A stretch of DNA of 64,000 bases from Osedax fenrisi (GCA_964019155.1 OZ025243.1:29911871-29975870); one strand, 5' to 3'; positions 1 through 10,440 are shown, numbered from the stretch's first letter. Translations and numbers: made by a program. Notes: generated from the sequence alone by a model not told the origin.

Positions 1-110
<110 letters not shown>

Positions 111-620
111 ATATATAATTTTTTTTTTTTTATAATTTATTTATGTAATTTATTTTTTTTAATTTTTTTTTAATTTTTAATTTTTTTTTTGTATCTCAAT
201 GAGTTGGTTTTTTATTTTTTTTTTATATGAATTTTTGTTTTTTATAATTTGGATATCTCCCATGGTTAGGATACTATTTATTAGTTGACTTTTTTTGTAT
301 AAGGTATTTTGTAGATAGGTGATTTCCTTAATTTATTTTTATTTTTATTTTCGTGTTTTTTATGTATGTTATAAATATGTTGTGGTAGATTATTATTGTG
401 ATGGTCATGCATGTATATTAGCGTGTTATATTTTATTAAACTATTGAGTTTTAATATATTATTCCTTTCAAATAGCAAATTTGTATGTTCTCTGAAATAT
501 TTGGTTTTGTTTATTATTCTTATGATTTTTTTTTGTGTGAGAATTAAATTTGTAAGATTACTTTTATAAATATTACCCCATATTATATTTCCATACATTA
601 TGTGTGGCAGGAATAGGCTG

Positions 621-622
<2 letters not shown>
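111..622 (-). pseudogene. CR1/jockey-like LINE, 3' fragment of ORF2
   Basis: This is a 5'-truncated non-LTR retrotransposon read on the minus strand. Codons from about 622 down to 281 encode the C-terminal end of a reverse transcriptase ORF. Recognisable blocks are SLFLPHIMYGNIIWGN, QKKIIRIINK, and an LIYMHDHH...LPQHIYN tail. The same blocks occur in the LINEs at 1.3-4.9 kb and 35.6-38.1 kb, so it is a related copy. The catalytic part is missing: coding sequence runs straight into a (TA)n array at 622, which is the truncation point or a later replacement. The remaining 170 bp to position 111 is T-rich and looks like 3' UTR. It is non-functional. The start methionine of the apparent ORF lies inside the TA repeat and is not real. 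Confidence 0.8.
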
Positions 623-718
<96 letters not shown>

Positions 719-739
719 ATATATATATATAGGTAATAC

Positions 740-796
<57 letters not shown>

Positions 797-902
797 TAAT
801 ACGTATACCTATACATACGTAAATATTATGTAATATATATGTACATGATAATTATAGCACATCACATAAAGTATATATATATATAGATAGATAGATAGAT
901 AT
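621..902. repeat. compound (TA)n and (GATA)n microsatellites
   Basis: (TA)n runs at about 621-681, 690-718 and 742-793, separated by short unique spacers. A short (GATA)n tract lies at about 883-902. The predicted Tyr-Ile repeat peptides on both strands here are translations of the microsatellite. Confidence 0.9.
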
Positions 903-1292
903 ATTTTATTGGATTCATTAATGTCGTTCTTTTTTTTTCATTTATTATTCTTTTCGTTTCTTTCTTCGTTTCCAAATGGCTTCAAAATAAGACCTTGATC
1001 TTTTCGGGTTGTTGCCAGTGATTTATTCATACATGGGACAGGAACAGTGATTGTTTAATCATAATAGTTAGCTATATATTTCGTATTTATATAAAAGATA
1101 ATAATAAATAAATAAAATACAGTAGATAGACAAAATTTGACATTAACAAAAATCAAAATCAAAATAATAATAACAAAAATAATTCATATATACATATATA
1201 TTTGATATAGATTTTTTATTTTATTTTTTTTTTAGTTTTTTTTTAATATGTTAATTTTATTAAATTAATTTTAAATTCATTAATTTTTTAAT

Positions 1293-4227
1293 TTATCTAT
1301 AATATAATTCATCATTGATTAACATATTTTTTACTCTTTTCTTGAACAAATTTTCATTTTTTATATTTTGTATATTTTTTGGAACTAAGTTCCAAAGTTT
1401 TTGACCTTTTATCAGTAAACTATTTATTATTCTTGTTGATTTTGAAATTGGTATAGTATACGTTTTATTTTTTCGTAGAGTATATTTATTATTATTTTTT
1501 TTGTGTATTTTAGTTAATTTGTTGGTAATTGATTATAATATTGTTTATGCATATATATTAATGTATTATAATATGTTAGCTTATCTAATCTAAGTATTTT
1601 ATTTGATGTGAATATTTCTTTTGTATGATCTCGAAATTTTCTTTTATTTATTATTCTTAAGGTTTTTTTTTGAATAATTGTTGTATTTAGGGTATTATTT
1701 GAGAATGTATTTCCCCAAATTATATTTCCATAGTTTAAGTATGGTAGGAAAATACTATTATATATAATTATCAATGAATTTGTTTTAATGAATTTGCTCA
1801 ATTTTGAGATTAAAAATTGAATTTGGGAGAGTTTGTTATTTAATTTAATAATATGATTTTTAAAATCAAGTTTGCTATCAAGAATTATACCAAGATATTT
1901 ATAATTATTTACGTTATTTATTAATGTATCATTTAATGAAATAATATTGTTTGGATATTTATTTGAGTTGAAATTTATCATTTCTGTTTTACTAATATTG
2001 AGTTTTAACTTATTATATTTATACCATTTTTCTATTTTTATTAAGGTTTTTTTAATTAAATTTGTTAGTTCTATATTATTATCTGCTGTAAAAGTTATAG
2101 CAGTATCATCTGCATATACTGTAAATTTTACATTATTATCTTCTAAATATAATGGTAGATCATTGACATAAATTATGAATAGTAAAGGGCCTAGTATGGA
2201 GCCTTGGGGTACACCGATATCATTAGTTATAATATCAGATTCTGTAATGTTAACTTTAACTAGTTGAGTTCTATTATGTAAATAGTTTTTTATCAGTTTA
2301 AGAGGAATCCCTCTAATTCCATATTTATCTAATTTGCTAATTATAATAGAATGATCAATAGTATCAAAGGCTTTACTTAAATCTAAAAATAATGTATTTA
2401 TTGCTTTATTTTCTTTTTTATTTTCCATTATATGGTTGTAAATATCTAGTGTAGCTTGAGTGGTATTATGTTTTTTAAGGAAACCATATTGAGTAGTATT
2501 TATTATGTTATTATTTTGTATGAATTGCATTAGTCTATTATATATTATTTTTTCTAGTATTTTCGATAGTTGACTTAACATTGATATTGGTCTATAGTTA
2601 GATATAATATTGATATTATTTTTTTTATGAATTGGTTTAATGGAGGATAGTTTCATTTTTAAGGGAAAAGTTCCTGACGATAAACATAGATTAAAAATAT
2701 GGCTTAATGGAAGGTCAATGTAATCTTTTGAAATTTTTAACAATTTCATGTTTAGATAATCAGTGTCTAGAGAAGTCTTTGATTTATTATTTTGTATAAT
2801 AGAATTTATCTCATGTGTTGATGTGGGATGAAGATATATTGATTTTGATATTGGTGTAATGTTAATTGGGTTGATGTTATTTATGGGAGAGGTGAATTGA
2901 TTATTTATGGATTGACTTGTATTTATAAAATAAGAGTTAAATGCATTTGCTATTTGTTTATCATTATTGAATTTATTTTCGAATTCATCTATTATATAAT
3001 TTGGAGATTGTTTAATTTGCTGTTTATTTATGAGGTTATTTATTAAATTCCAATTTTCTTTAGTAGATATACTATTTTTTATTTTACTATCTATATATGA
3101 TTGCTTTGCTTTTTTAATATTTAAGGTTAATTGATTTCTTAATTGTTTGTAGTTATATAAGTTTATTTCATTTTTATTATCTAAGTAAAGTTTATATAGT
3201 TTATACTTTTTATTAATGTCTCTTTTTATTTTATTTGTTATCCAATTTTTTAAAGAATATTTGAAGATATTTTATTTGTAAGTAGTGGGATAAATTGGTT
3301 AATTATTGATGTATATATGGTATGAAATTTGTTGTATGAGTTTTCAGCATCATTGTCTTCGAGGACCGAATCCCAATTCGTATTTTTCAGTGCATTAATA
3401 AGTCTTTTAGTATTATTTATTGTTATTTTCCTTGTTTTAATTTCATTTGAGTTATTTCGTATTTTGGTTTTTATTTTAATTATTGTATATATTGGGAGGT
3501 GGTCTGTCAAGTCTTCTAAGAGTATTCCACTATTATAAATATTTGTTGTGTTTATATTAGTGTAAATTTGATCTATAGTTGAAGTGTTACTTTTATTGAA
3601 TTGGGGTCTAGTGTTTTGAAGAATTTTAGGCGTTAGTCCTAATTGATTTATTAAAATGTTTAATTGAGATGGTTTGGGATCATTTGTTATGATATTAAAA
3701 TCACCCATAATTATTAAATCGTGTGAAATATATTTATGAAATTTACTATATAATATATTTATAAGATCTGCAGTTTTATTGAAAGGGCTATTATAAAGGC
3801 ATGAAATTATTATTTTTTTATTTTTTTTAAGTTTAATTTCTATTGTAAGTGTTTCTAAATAATCTTTTATATTAAAAGTAAGGTCTTTTATAAGTTCATA
3901 TTGAATATCTTTTATAACATATATTGAAACACCACCACCTCTACATTTATTTTGTTTCTGTCTATAGTTTGTTTGATATGTGTAGTTTGTTATATTATTA
4001 TTGAAGTCATTATTACTATTTAACCAGGTTTCAGATAAACATATAATATGAGGTTTGATTATTAAAGTATCTATAAATTCTCTTAATTTATCCAGGTTTT
4101 GAGTAAGACTTCTAATATTTATGTGTATAATTATCAGATTATTTTTATTTATTATTAATTCTTTTGTAATACTATTAAATTGTTGTGTTGTTTTGTATTG
4201 GTTTGGTATCATATTATATTTAATCAT
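1293..4227 (-). pseudogene. LINE ORF2: APE-type endonuclease plus reverse transcriptase, two frameshifts
   Basis: ORF2 begins with ATG at 4227. The first frame (4227-3250) is an APE-like endonuclease with HINIRSL, LSETWL, GDFNI and TDHLPIYT catalytic blocks. A one-base shift at about 3253-3275 moves the frame. The second frame then runs without a stop from about 3259 to 1514. It includes the connecting stretch with KNWITNKIKR and the reverse transcriptase with NYRPIS, LFLDLSKAFDTIDH, GVPQGSILGPLLF and the catalytic YADD. A second shift near 1515-1522 moves to a third frame that carries the normal C-terminus (GQKLWNLVP) and ends at a TAA at 1295-1293. Since all domain blocks survive, the copy is young and recently inactivated. 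Sequencing error in T-rich DNA could also create such shifts. Confidence 0.85.
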
Positions 4228-4942
4228 CTCGTTTTTTTAGTTCAATTATTTTAAAAGTATCATTTCTATGCCGTACTACATATTTATTATTTATTGTTGA
4301 TTTATTTTTAGCCTCGATAGATAGTTTTTTGATAGTCTCCAACTCAACTTTATTGTATTCTTTTGATATGCTTATATTTTTGAATTTGGAGTTTTTTAAT
4401 TTGTTTGCATTTTGTATTATATTATTAATTTCTATTTCAGAGTTTAAAATAATTTTTAATGGCCTGATGACATTATCATTTTCTTGATATTTTCCTAATC
4501 TAAAATAGTTTTTTATATTATAATTTGTGTTGACTAGGTCTAAAATTTCTGTTATATTTTTTTTTTCTTCAAAATTTCTTGTTTCGTAATTAGAATCTAT
4601 TGTTTGTTTAACATTATAGAGTATAATAGTTTTATTTCTTATTTCATTTAACTTTTTTTCATTTAGGGTTTTATTTATAGTCGTTGATAGATTTTTTTGA
4701 AGTGTATTATTGAGGTTAATTTTAGTGATCTCAGCAAATGTTTTAAGATCAGATTTATCAGCTGCTTCATTTAATTTTTTTATTATTTTGTCTTGATTTT
4801 CTATAACTATAGTCAATTTTTCATTATTTATAGTTAATCTGTCATTATTTATAGTTAATTTTTCAATTAAGCATTTGAGATCAATGTTTTCATCATTATG
4901 CTCATCTGTTACAGATATCGTTTGTTTTTTTTGACGAGCCAT
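4220..4942 (-). CDS. LINE ORF1 protein (coiled coil plus nucleic-acid chaperone-like C-terminus)
   Basis: A 240-residue ORF1 with ATG at 4942. Residues about 25-60 form a highly regular coiled coil made of near-perfect seven-residue repeats (LTINNDR, LTINNEK, LTIVIEN), likely for multimerisation. Residues about 105-215 resemble the conserved C-terminal region of many LINE ORF1 proteins, with IILYNVKQ, YFRLGKYQ, RPLKIIL and NAKLK/KNISISKEY-type blocks. In known LINEs this protein coats the element RNA and acts as a nucleic-acid chaperone. The last codons overlap the ORF2 start by 8 nt. The frame is intact. Function is inferred from family resemblance and position. Confidence 0.8.
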   Translation of the reverse strand: MARQKKQTISVTDEHNDENIDLKCLIEKLTINNDRLTINNEKLTIVIENQDKIIKKLNEAADKSDLKTFAEITKINLNNTLQKNLSTTINKTLNEKKLNEIRNKTIILYNVKQTIDSNYETRNFEEKKNITEILDLVNTNYNIKNYFRLGKYQENDNVIRPLKIILNSEIEINNIIQNANKLKNSKFKNISISKEYNKVELETIKKLSIEAKNKSTINNKYVVRHRNDTFKIIELKKRDD

Positions 4943-4985
4943 TTTAAGCTTTATATCAATTAAATTCTAAATATCACTAATATAT

Positions 4986-5757
4986 ATGTTGTTAAAATAT
5001 ATTTACTTAATTAATTTATTGAATAAATAATAAGAGTTTCTCTAAATTTAAAAGATGCTTTTTATATAATATATGTCACACTAATTTATTATGAAGTACC
5101 TAGGGTTTATATTGGGTATATTATATACTGTATTTATTATATCAAATATACAAATATATAGCAATTAAATTATATTACTTCATCTTATATTACAACAAAT
5201 TAAATATTATAGAAATAAAATAGTATAATAATAATAATATTAAAATAATATGCAGTATTTAAATATTAAAAATACAATAGTAAAAATATCCAATATAAGT
5301 ATATTTAATAAATACAATTTATATATATATATATATTAATGCAATATATATATATGTTTTAATTTTATGATATTTAACAATACTAGGAATTTCAATAAAT
5401 ATCTTTTATGGCTTTTTTATTGCATTTTCAATTATAATTTAAAAATAATAATAAAATACATAAAATGTATATATACCTAAATGTATTTATATAATATAAT
5501 AATAATAAAGAGTTGGTAAATAAGATTAATATGATATTAATACAATATATTATTTAAATATAAATAGAGGATAACTAATCTATGAATAATAATAATCGAT
5601 TAAAAGAGTAAATAAAGTAGTTGTTGTTATTAAATATGTAAACAGTAAGTGAACATTATCTTTGTGATTAATATATATTTGTTGTTGATTTTAATTTTGA
5701 TAATCATACAATGTAAACAAATACTAAATAAAAAAATGAATATAATTTCAAAACCAA
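4986..5757. other. AT-rich DNA between two LINEs, no gene
   Basis: No coding sequence is seen. The stretch contains short A/T runs and a (TA)n tract near 5320-5360. At about 5659-5735 it has a stretch that recurs at 10337-10411 on the other side of the L2-like LINE (shared TTATCTTTGTGATT and AATGTAAACAAATACTAAAT blocks). It may be the 5' region of the LINE at 1.1-4.98 kb. Confidence 0.6.
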
Positions 5758-5760
5758 TGT

Positions 5761-5822
5761 AATGATGATGATGATGATGATATTGAGTTTATTAGCACTA
5801 AAATAGGGTCATGAAGACCCCT
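5761..5822 (-). other. L2-like LINE 3' terminus: hairpin and (ATC)n tail
   Basis: On the minus strand a GGGTC/GACCC stem with a five-base loop (plus 5806-5820) is followed by a short spacer that contains AATAAA and then by repeated ATC units (plus 5761-5782). It matches the 3'-end recognition structure expected for L2/CR1 elements. Confidence 0.75.
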
Positions 5823-5934
5823 TCGCTCGTGCGGGAAGAAAATAATAATAAAATAATAGTAATACGATAATAATTTGATAATAATATACATTCAATATAC
5901 AACGGAAAAACAATAATAAACAATATAAAGGACT

Positions 5935-6013
5935 ATTATATACTACAGTCTGCATTGATATGGTGTAGTTGTATATACTACAGACTGCATTGATATAGTA
6001 TAGTGTTATATAA
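5935..6013. repeat. Direct repeat of about 38 bp in LINE 3' UTR
   Basis: The sequence TATATACTACAG(T/A)CTGCATTGATAT occurs twice in tandem, near 5938-5961 and 5975-5999, followed by similar GTAGT/ATAGT bases. It lies in the 3' UTR of the L2-like LINE, between ORF2 and the terminal hairpin. Confidence 0.7.
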
Positions 6014-6096
6014 TAATAAGATAATAATAATACAATAACGATTTAATAATGATATAAATTTAATATAACACGGATACAAATAATAAGTTGGATGAT

Positions 6097-8928
6097 TTAA
6101 TGATTATGGGTAGAGAGAAAAGAAGAAGTAAGATTTATAAATCTTTTGTGGGATCTAATAGAACGAATGGTAGGAGGGAGGGAATTCCATAGGGTTGGAC
6201 CGGAATTTTTAAAAGCTCTAGAATTTAGGGAAGTTTTACTAGAGTTCTGGGAGATAAGTAGAGGAGCATTTTGGTAACGAAGAGAAGATAATATAGTACG
6301 TTTTTTAATTAGATCAGAGATATAGCTAGGGGTAAAAGAATATATTGATTTATGGATTATAGATAGTATACGTAATTTACACCTGAGGGAGAAGGGTAGC
6401 CACATACGAGATGATTGATGAGATGTTGTAGTAGAGTGATCCAGTCGAGTTAAACAGTAAGTAGTACGTATTGAGGAACGGATAATCCGATTAAGTGGAG
6501 CAGTAGCTTTAGCAGGAAGTAAATTAAGTAGGGAAGAACAGTAGTCAATACGTGAAAGTACAAGAGCATTAATTAGAGTTTTAGTAAGGTTTCTGGAAAG
6601 TGATGTCCGTATTTTTTTAATTCTGAAGAGATGAAAGTTGGATGATTTTGTAATGGATGATATGTGATTCTTAAATGATAATTTGTCATCAAATACTAAT
6701 CCTAGGTTTTTGGAGGAATGAGAAGGAGAAATAATCATGTTATTTAGAGTAAAGTTTGGAAAGGAAGTTTCAGAAGTAGATATGTTAAGTACAGTAGTCT
6801 TAGAGGAATTAATTAGTAGTTTATTGGAGAGGAGCCATAATCTTATGGAGTTAGCACACTCGATTAATTCAGAGTTAATGGTATTATGAGAATTTATAGG
6901 GAAAAAGGTAAACAGTTGGATATCATCAGCAAAAATATGGTAGTGGATATTTGGAAATTTCTTAATTAGATCAGCAATAGGGCGGATATAAATAGAAAAG
7001 AGGGATGGACCTAGAACAGATCCTTGGGGAATACCGTGGTTAAGAGGAGAAAGAGGCGAGTAAGATTTGTCAATCATAATAGAGATATTCCTGTTAGTGA
7101 GATATGAAGTAAACCATTTTAATGCTAAGCCAGATATACCCATTAAAGTAAGTCGCGAGATTAATATGTTATGGTCCAGGGTATCAAAAGCAGATGATAG
7201 ATCAAGTAGGATTAGCTGGCAACACGTGTTGCTATTTAAGGTAGATAATATAGTGTCAGTAATACGTAGGAGAGCTGTTTCGGTTGAATGACCCTTACGA
7301 AAAGCGCTTTGAAACGGGTCGAAAAGATTATTTTTATTTACATGGGCTATGAGTTGTTTGGAAACAATTCTTTCTAATATTTTACTTAATAAGGGTAGGT
7401 GGGAGATCGGGCGATAATTGCTAAATGAGTTTGGGTCTAAGTTTTGTTTTTTTAGAATAGGGGATATTATGGCAGTCTTGAGACAGGGTGAAACTTGGCC
7501 AGAGTTTAGTGAGTTCGCAATAATATCCAAGAAGATAGGAGAAAATAAGGGTGAAAGTTTGTGATATAATGATAAAGGTAGGGGATCAGTGGGGGAGGTA
7601 CAGTGAGATTTCATGAGTAGGTCATTTACTTCATACAGTGAAGGAATAGTGAATGTACTTAATGAGTCAATATGATGGGTAATATATATGGTAGGATTGA
7701 GTATGGGTTGAGTAGATGCGCAAATAATATTATTAATGCTTGCAATTTTATGGTTAAAGAATTTTTCAAAAAGAGAACACAGTTGAAAATTTGACGTGTT
7801 AGGTAAAATGGGGAGGATTTTTTCATCTGGAGGAGAGAGAATTTTATTTGCTATTTTAAATAATTTGCGAGGATTGGAGGATATCAATGCTATCTTTTTG
7901 TTATAATAGATAGATTTTGAACGAGATATAGTAGATTTGTAATTTTTTCTAGCTAGTGATAGTGCTAATTTAGTTTCAGTTGAAGGATTTTTAAGAAATT
8001 TCTTCTCAAATTTTCGAACACTCTTCTTGAAGATGAAAAGTTCGTGGGAGAACCAGGGAGAAAAAGGGCGGTCGGTAATTAATGTAGTTTTTGTAGGTGC
8101 ATGTATATTGATAATATTTAGGAGAGTGGAGTTTAGGAGTACCGGACAGAGGGAAGTTGAAGAAGAGATCTCAGTTTTGATATTGTTTACAAATCTTGGT
8201 AGGTCGATAGACTTAAAATCTCTATATGTAATACGTTTTCGTTTAATATTTGTGAATTTTAGATTTATAGAGAATTCAATAATAAAATGATCAGTTAGTA
8301 GTTCAATTTTTTGAAAGGAGTTAGGGTTTATACATCTAATAAGAGGACTGGATAGGGGTGTAAATATCATATCAAGTGTATTGCCACTAGAATGGGTAGG
8401 AAATGATATATGTTGGCACAAGGAAAGAGACTCAGTTAGGAGTTTAAAGTCACCATGGGGATAGATGGGAGAATTATAGTGATAGTTTAAGTCACCAAGA
8501 ACTATTGGTAGATAGGATGAAGATGAAGGAAGTTTATGGATAAAATCATGAAATTCATCAAAGAATAAACTGGTTTCAGGTTTTGGGGGACGATAGATAA
8601 CGGTAAGATGTAGAGTTAAGTTAGGAAGCTTGAGGGTCAGCGAAATACAATCACTATATGAAAAGGGGGGGAATGAAATGGATGGAGATAGGTAAAAATC
8701 ATTACGTATCATAAATCCTACCCCACCACCACGGCCCATTTGTCGTGGAGCGAGATAGAGTGTATATCCAAAGTCCAAGATGGAGGCAAATATATCAGAG
8801 TCATTATTAGAAATCCAGGTCTCAGTCAATGCGATTATAATAAATTTTTGTAATTTAAGGTATGGGAACAGAAGGGATATATTTGATCTCAAGGAGCGAA
8901 TATTGATCAAGGCTATATTAGAGGATAG
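6097..8928 (-). CDS. L2-like LINE ORF2: endonuclease and reverse transcriptase
   Basis: The open frame starts immediately after the ORF1 TGA and ends at TAA 6099-6097, about 943 codons. There is no ATG at its head: the first plausible codons are CTA TCC TCT AAT ATA GCC TTG, and the endonuclease begins at once with LINIRSLRSN. The APE-type endonuclease (about 1-240) shows ALTETW, GDLNYHY and LLTDHF catalytic blocks. The reverse transcriptase follows, with NYRPISHLPLLSKILE, FRKGHSTETAL, LLDLSSAFDTLDH, GIPQGSVLGPSLF and the catalytic FADD. The C-terminal region has LSRIDYCSSLL and GPTLWNSLPPTIRS blocks. No internal stop or shift was seen. Expression must rely on readthrough, reinitiation or non-AUG start. 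Confidence 0.88.
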   Translation of the reverse strand, partial: LSSNIALINIRSLRSNISLLFPYLKLQKFIIIALTETWISNNDSDIFASILDFGYTLYLAPRQMGRGGGVGFMIRNDFYLSPSISFPPFSYSDCISLTLKLPNLTLHLTVIYRPPKPETSLFFDEFHDFIHKLPSSSSYLPIVLGDLNYHYNSPIYPHGDFKLLTESLSLCQHISFPTHSSGNTLDMIFTPLSSPLIRCINPNSFQKIELLTDHFIIEFSINLKFTNIKRKRITYRDFKSIDLPRFVNNIKTEISSSTSLCPVLLNSTLLNIINIHAPTKTTLITDRPFSPWFSHELFIFKKSVRKFEKKFLKNPSTETKLALSLARKNYKSTISRSKSIYYNKKIALISSNPRKLFKIANKILSPPDEKILPILPNTSNFQLCSLFEKFFNHKIASINNIICASTQPILNPTIYITHHIDSLSTFTIPSLYEVNDLLMKSHCTSPTDPLPLSLYHKLSPLFSPIFLDIIANSLNSGQVSPCLKTAIISPILKKQNLDPNSFSNYRPISHLPLLSKILERIVSKQLIAHVNKNNLFDPFQSAFRKGHSTETALLRITDTILSTLNSNTCCQLILLDLSSAFDTLDHNILISRLTLMGISGLALKWFTSYLTNRNISIMIDKSYSPLSPLNHGIPQGSVLGPSLFSIYIRPIADLIKKFPNIHYHIFADDIQLFTFFPINSHNTINSELIECANSIRLWLLSNKLLINSSKTTVLNISTSETSFPNFTLNNMIISPSHSSKNLGLVFDDKLSFKNHISSITKSSNFHLFRIKKIRTSLSRNLTKTLINALVLSRIDYCSSLLNLLPAKATAPLNRIIRSSIRTTYCLTRLDHSTTTSHQSSRMWLPFSLRCKLRILSIIHKSIYSFTPSYISDLIKKRTILSSLRYQNAPLLISQNSSKTSLNSRAFKNSGPTLWNSLPPTIRSIRSHKRFINLTSSFLSTHNH

Positions 8929-8931
8929 TCA
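8923..8931 (-). promoter_or_regulatory. In-frame TGA-CTA between ORF1 and ORF2, candidate programmed readthrough site
   Basis: On the minus strand the codons are TCT CAA GCC TGA CTA TCC TCT AAT. ORF1 and ORF2 share the frame and only this TGA separates them. UGA followed by CUA is the established leaky-stop context used, for example, by Sindbis virus and some animal genes. Absence of an ORF2 ATG supports readthrough, although termination-reinitiation remains possible. Confidence 0.6.
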
Positions 8932-9924
8932 GGCTTGAGAGGAAGAATTATTTATAAATGATTTCTTATAGTGATCAAAAGAATCAAACCATTTTGTTAG
9001 ATCAGATTCAGGGATGAGAAAAGGGGGATATGAAAGAGGATTTTTTTTATCCCTAAGTTCAAATGTTTGGGAACGATTATTAAAAAATACTTTATACAAA
9101 ATGGGCGTGAGTTTTTGTTTTAGGGCATGATATAGTACCTTACCAAGAAGTCTAGTAGAGTCAGGTAAATAATGACGAATAAATATATGCTTAAAATTAC
9201 TATGTGGTGAGATTTTAAGAAGGGAGGAGAAACATATATCACGAGCAGAAATATTAGTGAAACGTAATATAGCAGTACTGGTAAGAAATGAGGCAGAAGT
9301 AATATAAGAATGTGGAAGTTTTATATAGTCAATTAATGATACTATGAAATTATAGTTAACTTCATAAGGAAGAAGGTGTTCAAGTACTAGTATGAGGGAC
9401 TTATCTATGGAGCGTATGGATGAAGACTTTGAGGAAGTTGAACTAGATAATATAGGGGTTGGTGTGTGATTTGAGGAAAATTGTAAGTCCATTAGCTTTG
9501 GAATGTTTCTAGAAGTATTATCATTGGGCTGGGTATTAGCATTATGCTTGGGCTGGATATTAATAGTCGTAGTAGAAGAATATATATCAGATGTTATATT
9601 TGGCGTTACCTTGGAACAAGTATTATGTATAGATTTGTCAGTTAAAGTAGAAGGTGAATATGGCATAGTAATGGGTGGAGTAGTTGTATGATTAGTCGAA
9701 GGAAACTTATTTAAGGCTAGGCATGAGGAACATGAGAAGATGAAGTTAGGTGAATTAAATATAGCAATAGCATAAGCGGGAGGGGGGTTTTTAGAATGAA
9801 ACCAGGATTTAGAAATAATAGCTGCGGGGTATAAACAATTATAATGTAAAATAGATGGACATGTTTTACATTTGAGATAATATTCGCATGCGGGAAGGTT
9901 ACAATGTGAACAATTTGAGGACAT
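8929..9924 (-). CDS. L2-like LINE ORF1 with N-terminal PHD-like zinc finger
   Basis: A 331-residue protein with ATG at 9924 and TGA at 8931-8929. Residues 5-68 hold an ordered set of metal ligands: Cys5, Cys8, Cys19, Cys22, His27, Cys30, Cys65, Cys68. This is the C4HC3 spacing of a PHD-type finger, which is known from ORF1 of several CR1/L2 elements. The middle (about 70-175) is Ser/Thr/Pro/Asn-rich and low in complexity. The C-terminal part (about 180-320) is structured, with LLGKVLYHALKQ and PPFLIPESDL, and probably binds nucleic acid. The frame continues past the TGA directly into ORF2 with no shift and only six codons before the TTG at 8910. The role in RNA packaging is inferred from the family. 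Confidence 0.82.
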   Translation of the reverse strand: MSSNCSHCNLPACEYYLKCKTCPSILHYNCLYPAAIISKSWFHSKNPPPAYAIAIFNSPNFIFSCSSCLALNKFPSTNHTTTPPITMPYSPSTLTDKSIHNTCSKVTPNITSDIYSSTTTINIQPKHNANTQPNDNTSRNIPKLMDLQFSSNHTPTPILSSSTSSKSSSIRSIDKSLILVLEHLLPYEVNYNFIVSLIDYIKLPHSYITSASFLTSTAILRFTNISARDICFSSLLKISPHSNFKHIFIRHYLPDSTRLLGKVLYHALKQKLTPILYKVFFNNRSQTFELRDKKNPLSYPPFLIPESDLTKWFDSFDHYKKSFINNSSSQA

Positions 9925-10196
9925 GGTATACTTGAGATTGTGGGATTAAATTGAATGAAATAGATAATAATAAATATAATAATAAATGTATAAAAACTGG
10001 TCGTAACAGGGATATTTTTGAAGAAGTTTGGTATTCAGTCCGTTTTGCTATAAGACGAGTTGACTTGACAAGCACCGGTTGACTTTAGTAGGCTCCTGGT
10101 ATGCTTGGTGGCAGCCGGGCAATGATGGTCCGATTGTCTCAAATGAAGGTTGGTAGATCCGACTACCAAAAGCAAATTCCCAAGGGAGATCCACGG
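9925..10196 (-). promoter_or_regulatory. 5' UTR / internal promoter region of the L2-like LINE
   Basis: About 270 bp upstream of ORF1 (minus strand). It is clearly richer in G+C than the surrounding AT-rich DNA and contains no ORF. LINE 5' UTRs carry an internal promoter, so that is the inferred role. The upstream edge is placed where composition drops back to AT-rich DNA. Confidence 0.5.
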
Positions 10197-10440
10197 GAGA
10201 ATATCAGTTATAATATTATTATAAACTACTAGTTAATTAATTTTATAAATAGTAAATAATGTAGCTAAATATGAATATACATAAACAGTATGTAATATAT
10301 ATTTGAATTTAATTAATTTATCGAATTTATAATTCTATTATCTTTGTGATTATTATTTATTTTTTATGATTTTTATTTTGTTATAATAAAATGTAAACAA
10401 ATACTAAATATAATTATATCTAAATAAGATATGATTATAA
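10197..10440. other. AT-rich flank of the L2-like LINE, no gene
   Basis: No ORF. The stretch at about 10337-10411 repeats sequence found at 5659-5735, on the other side of the LINE insertion. This suggests that the L2-like element landed inside an older repeat or repeated 5' UTR. Confidence 0.5.

Larger units (their letters stand above)
1140..4985 (-). mobile_element. CR1/jockey-like LINE, nearly full length (minus strand)
   Basis: This is a two-ORF non-LTR retrotransposon with ORF1 at 4942-4220 and ORF2 at 4227-1293. The minus-strand 3' UTR is A/T-rich and runs to about 1140, where TTTTGA-like short repeats suggest the 3' tail. The exact end is not visible. ORF1 and ORF2 overlap by 8 nt, the usual arrangement for termination-reinitiation. 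ORF1 is intact, but ORF2 carries two frameshifts, so this copy cannot make a full ORF2 protein now. The 5' boundary above 4985 is unclear. Sequence shared with 10.3-10.8 kb suggests that part of the 5' region lies beyond the L2-like insertion. Confidence 0.85.
5761..10196 (-). mobile_element. Full-length L2-like LINE (minus strand), both ORFs open
   Basis: This complete non-LTR element reads from about 10196 down to 5761. It has a GC-richer 5' UTR (9925-10196), ORF1 (9924-8929), ORF2 (to 6097), a 3' UTR, a 3'-terminal hairpin (GGGTC-TTCAT-GACCC, 5806-5820 by plus coordinates) and an (ATC)n tail at 5761-5782. A terminal hairpin plus short-repeat tail is characteristic of the L2/CR1 group, where the reverse transcriptase recognises the 3' end of its RNA. 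Both frames are open over their whole length, so the copy may be recent and competent. The 5' boundary is estimated from the change in base composition. Confidence 0.88.

Noticed and set aside
598..833. Open frames on both strands encoding Tyr-Ile repeats
   Set aside because: They are translations of (TA)n arrays. The same applies to similar frames at 14456-14775, 19753-19966, 30550-30759 and elsewhere.
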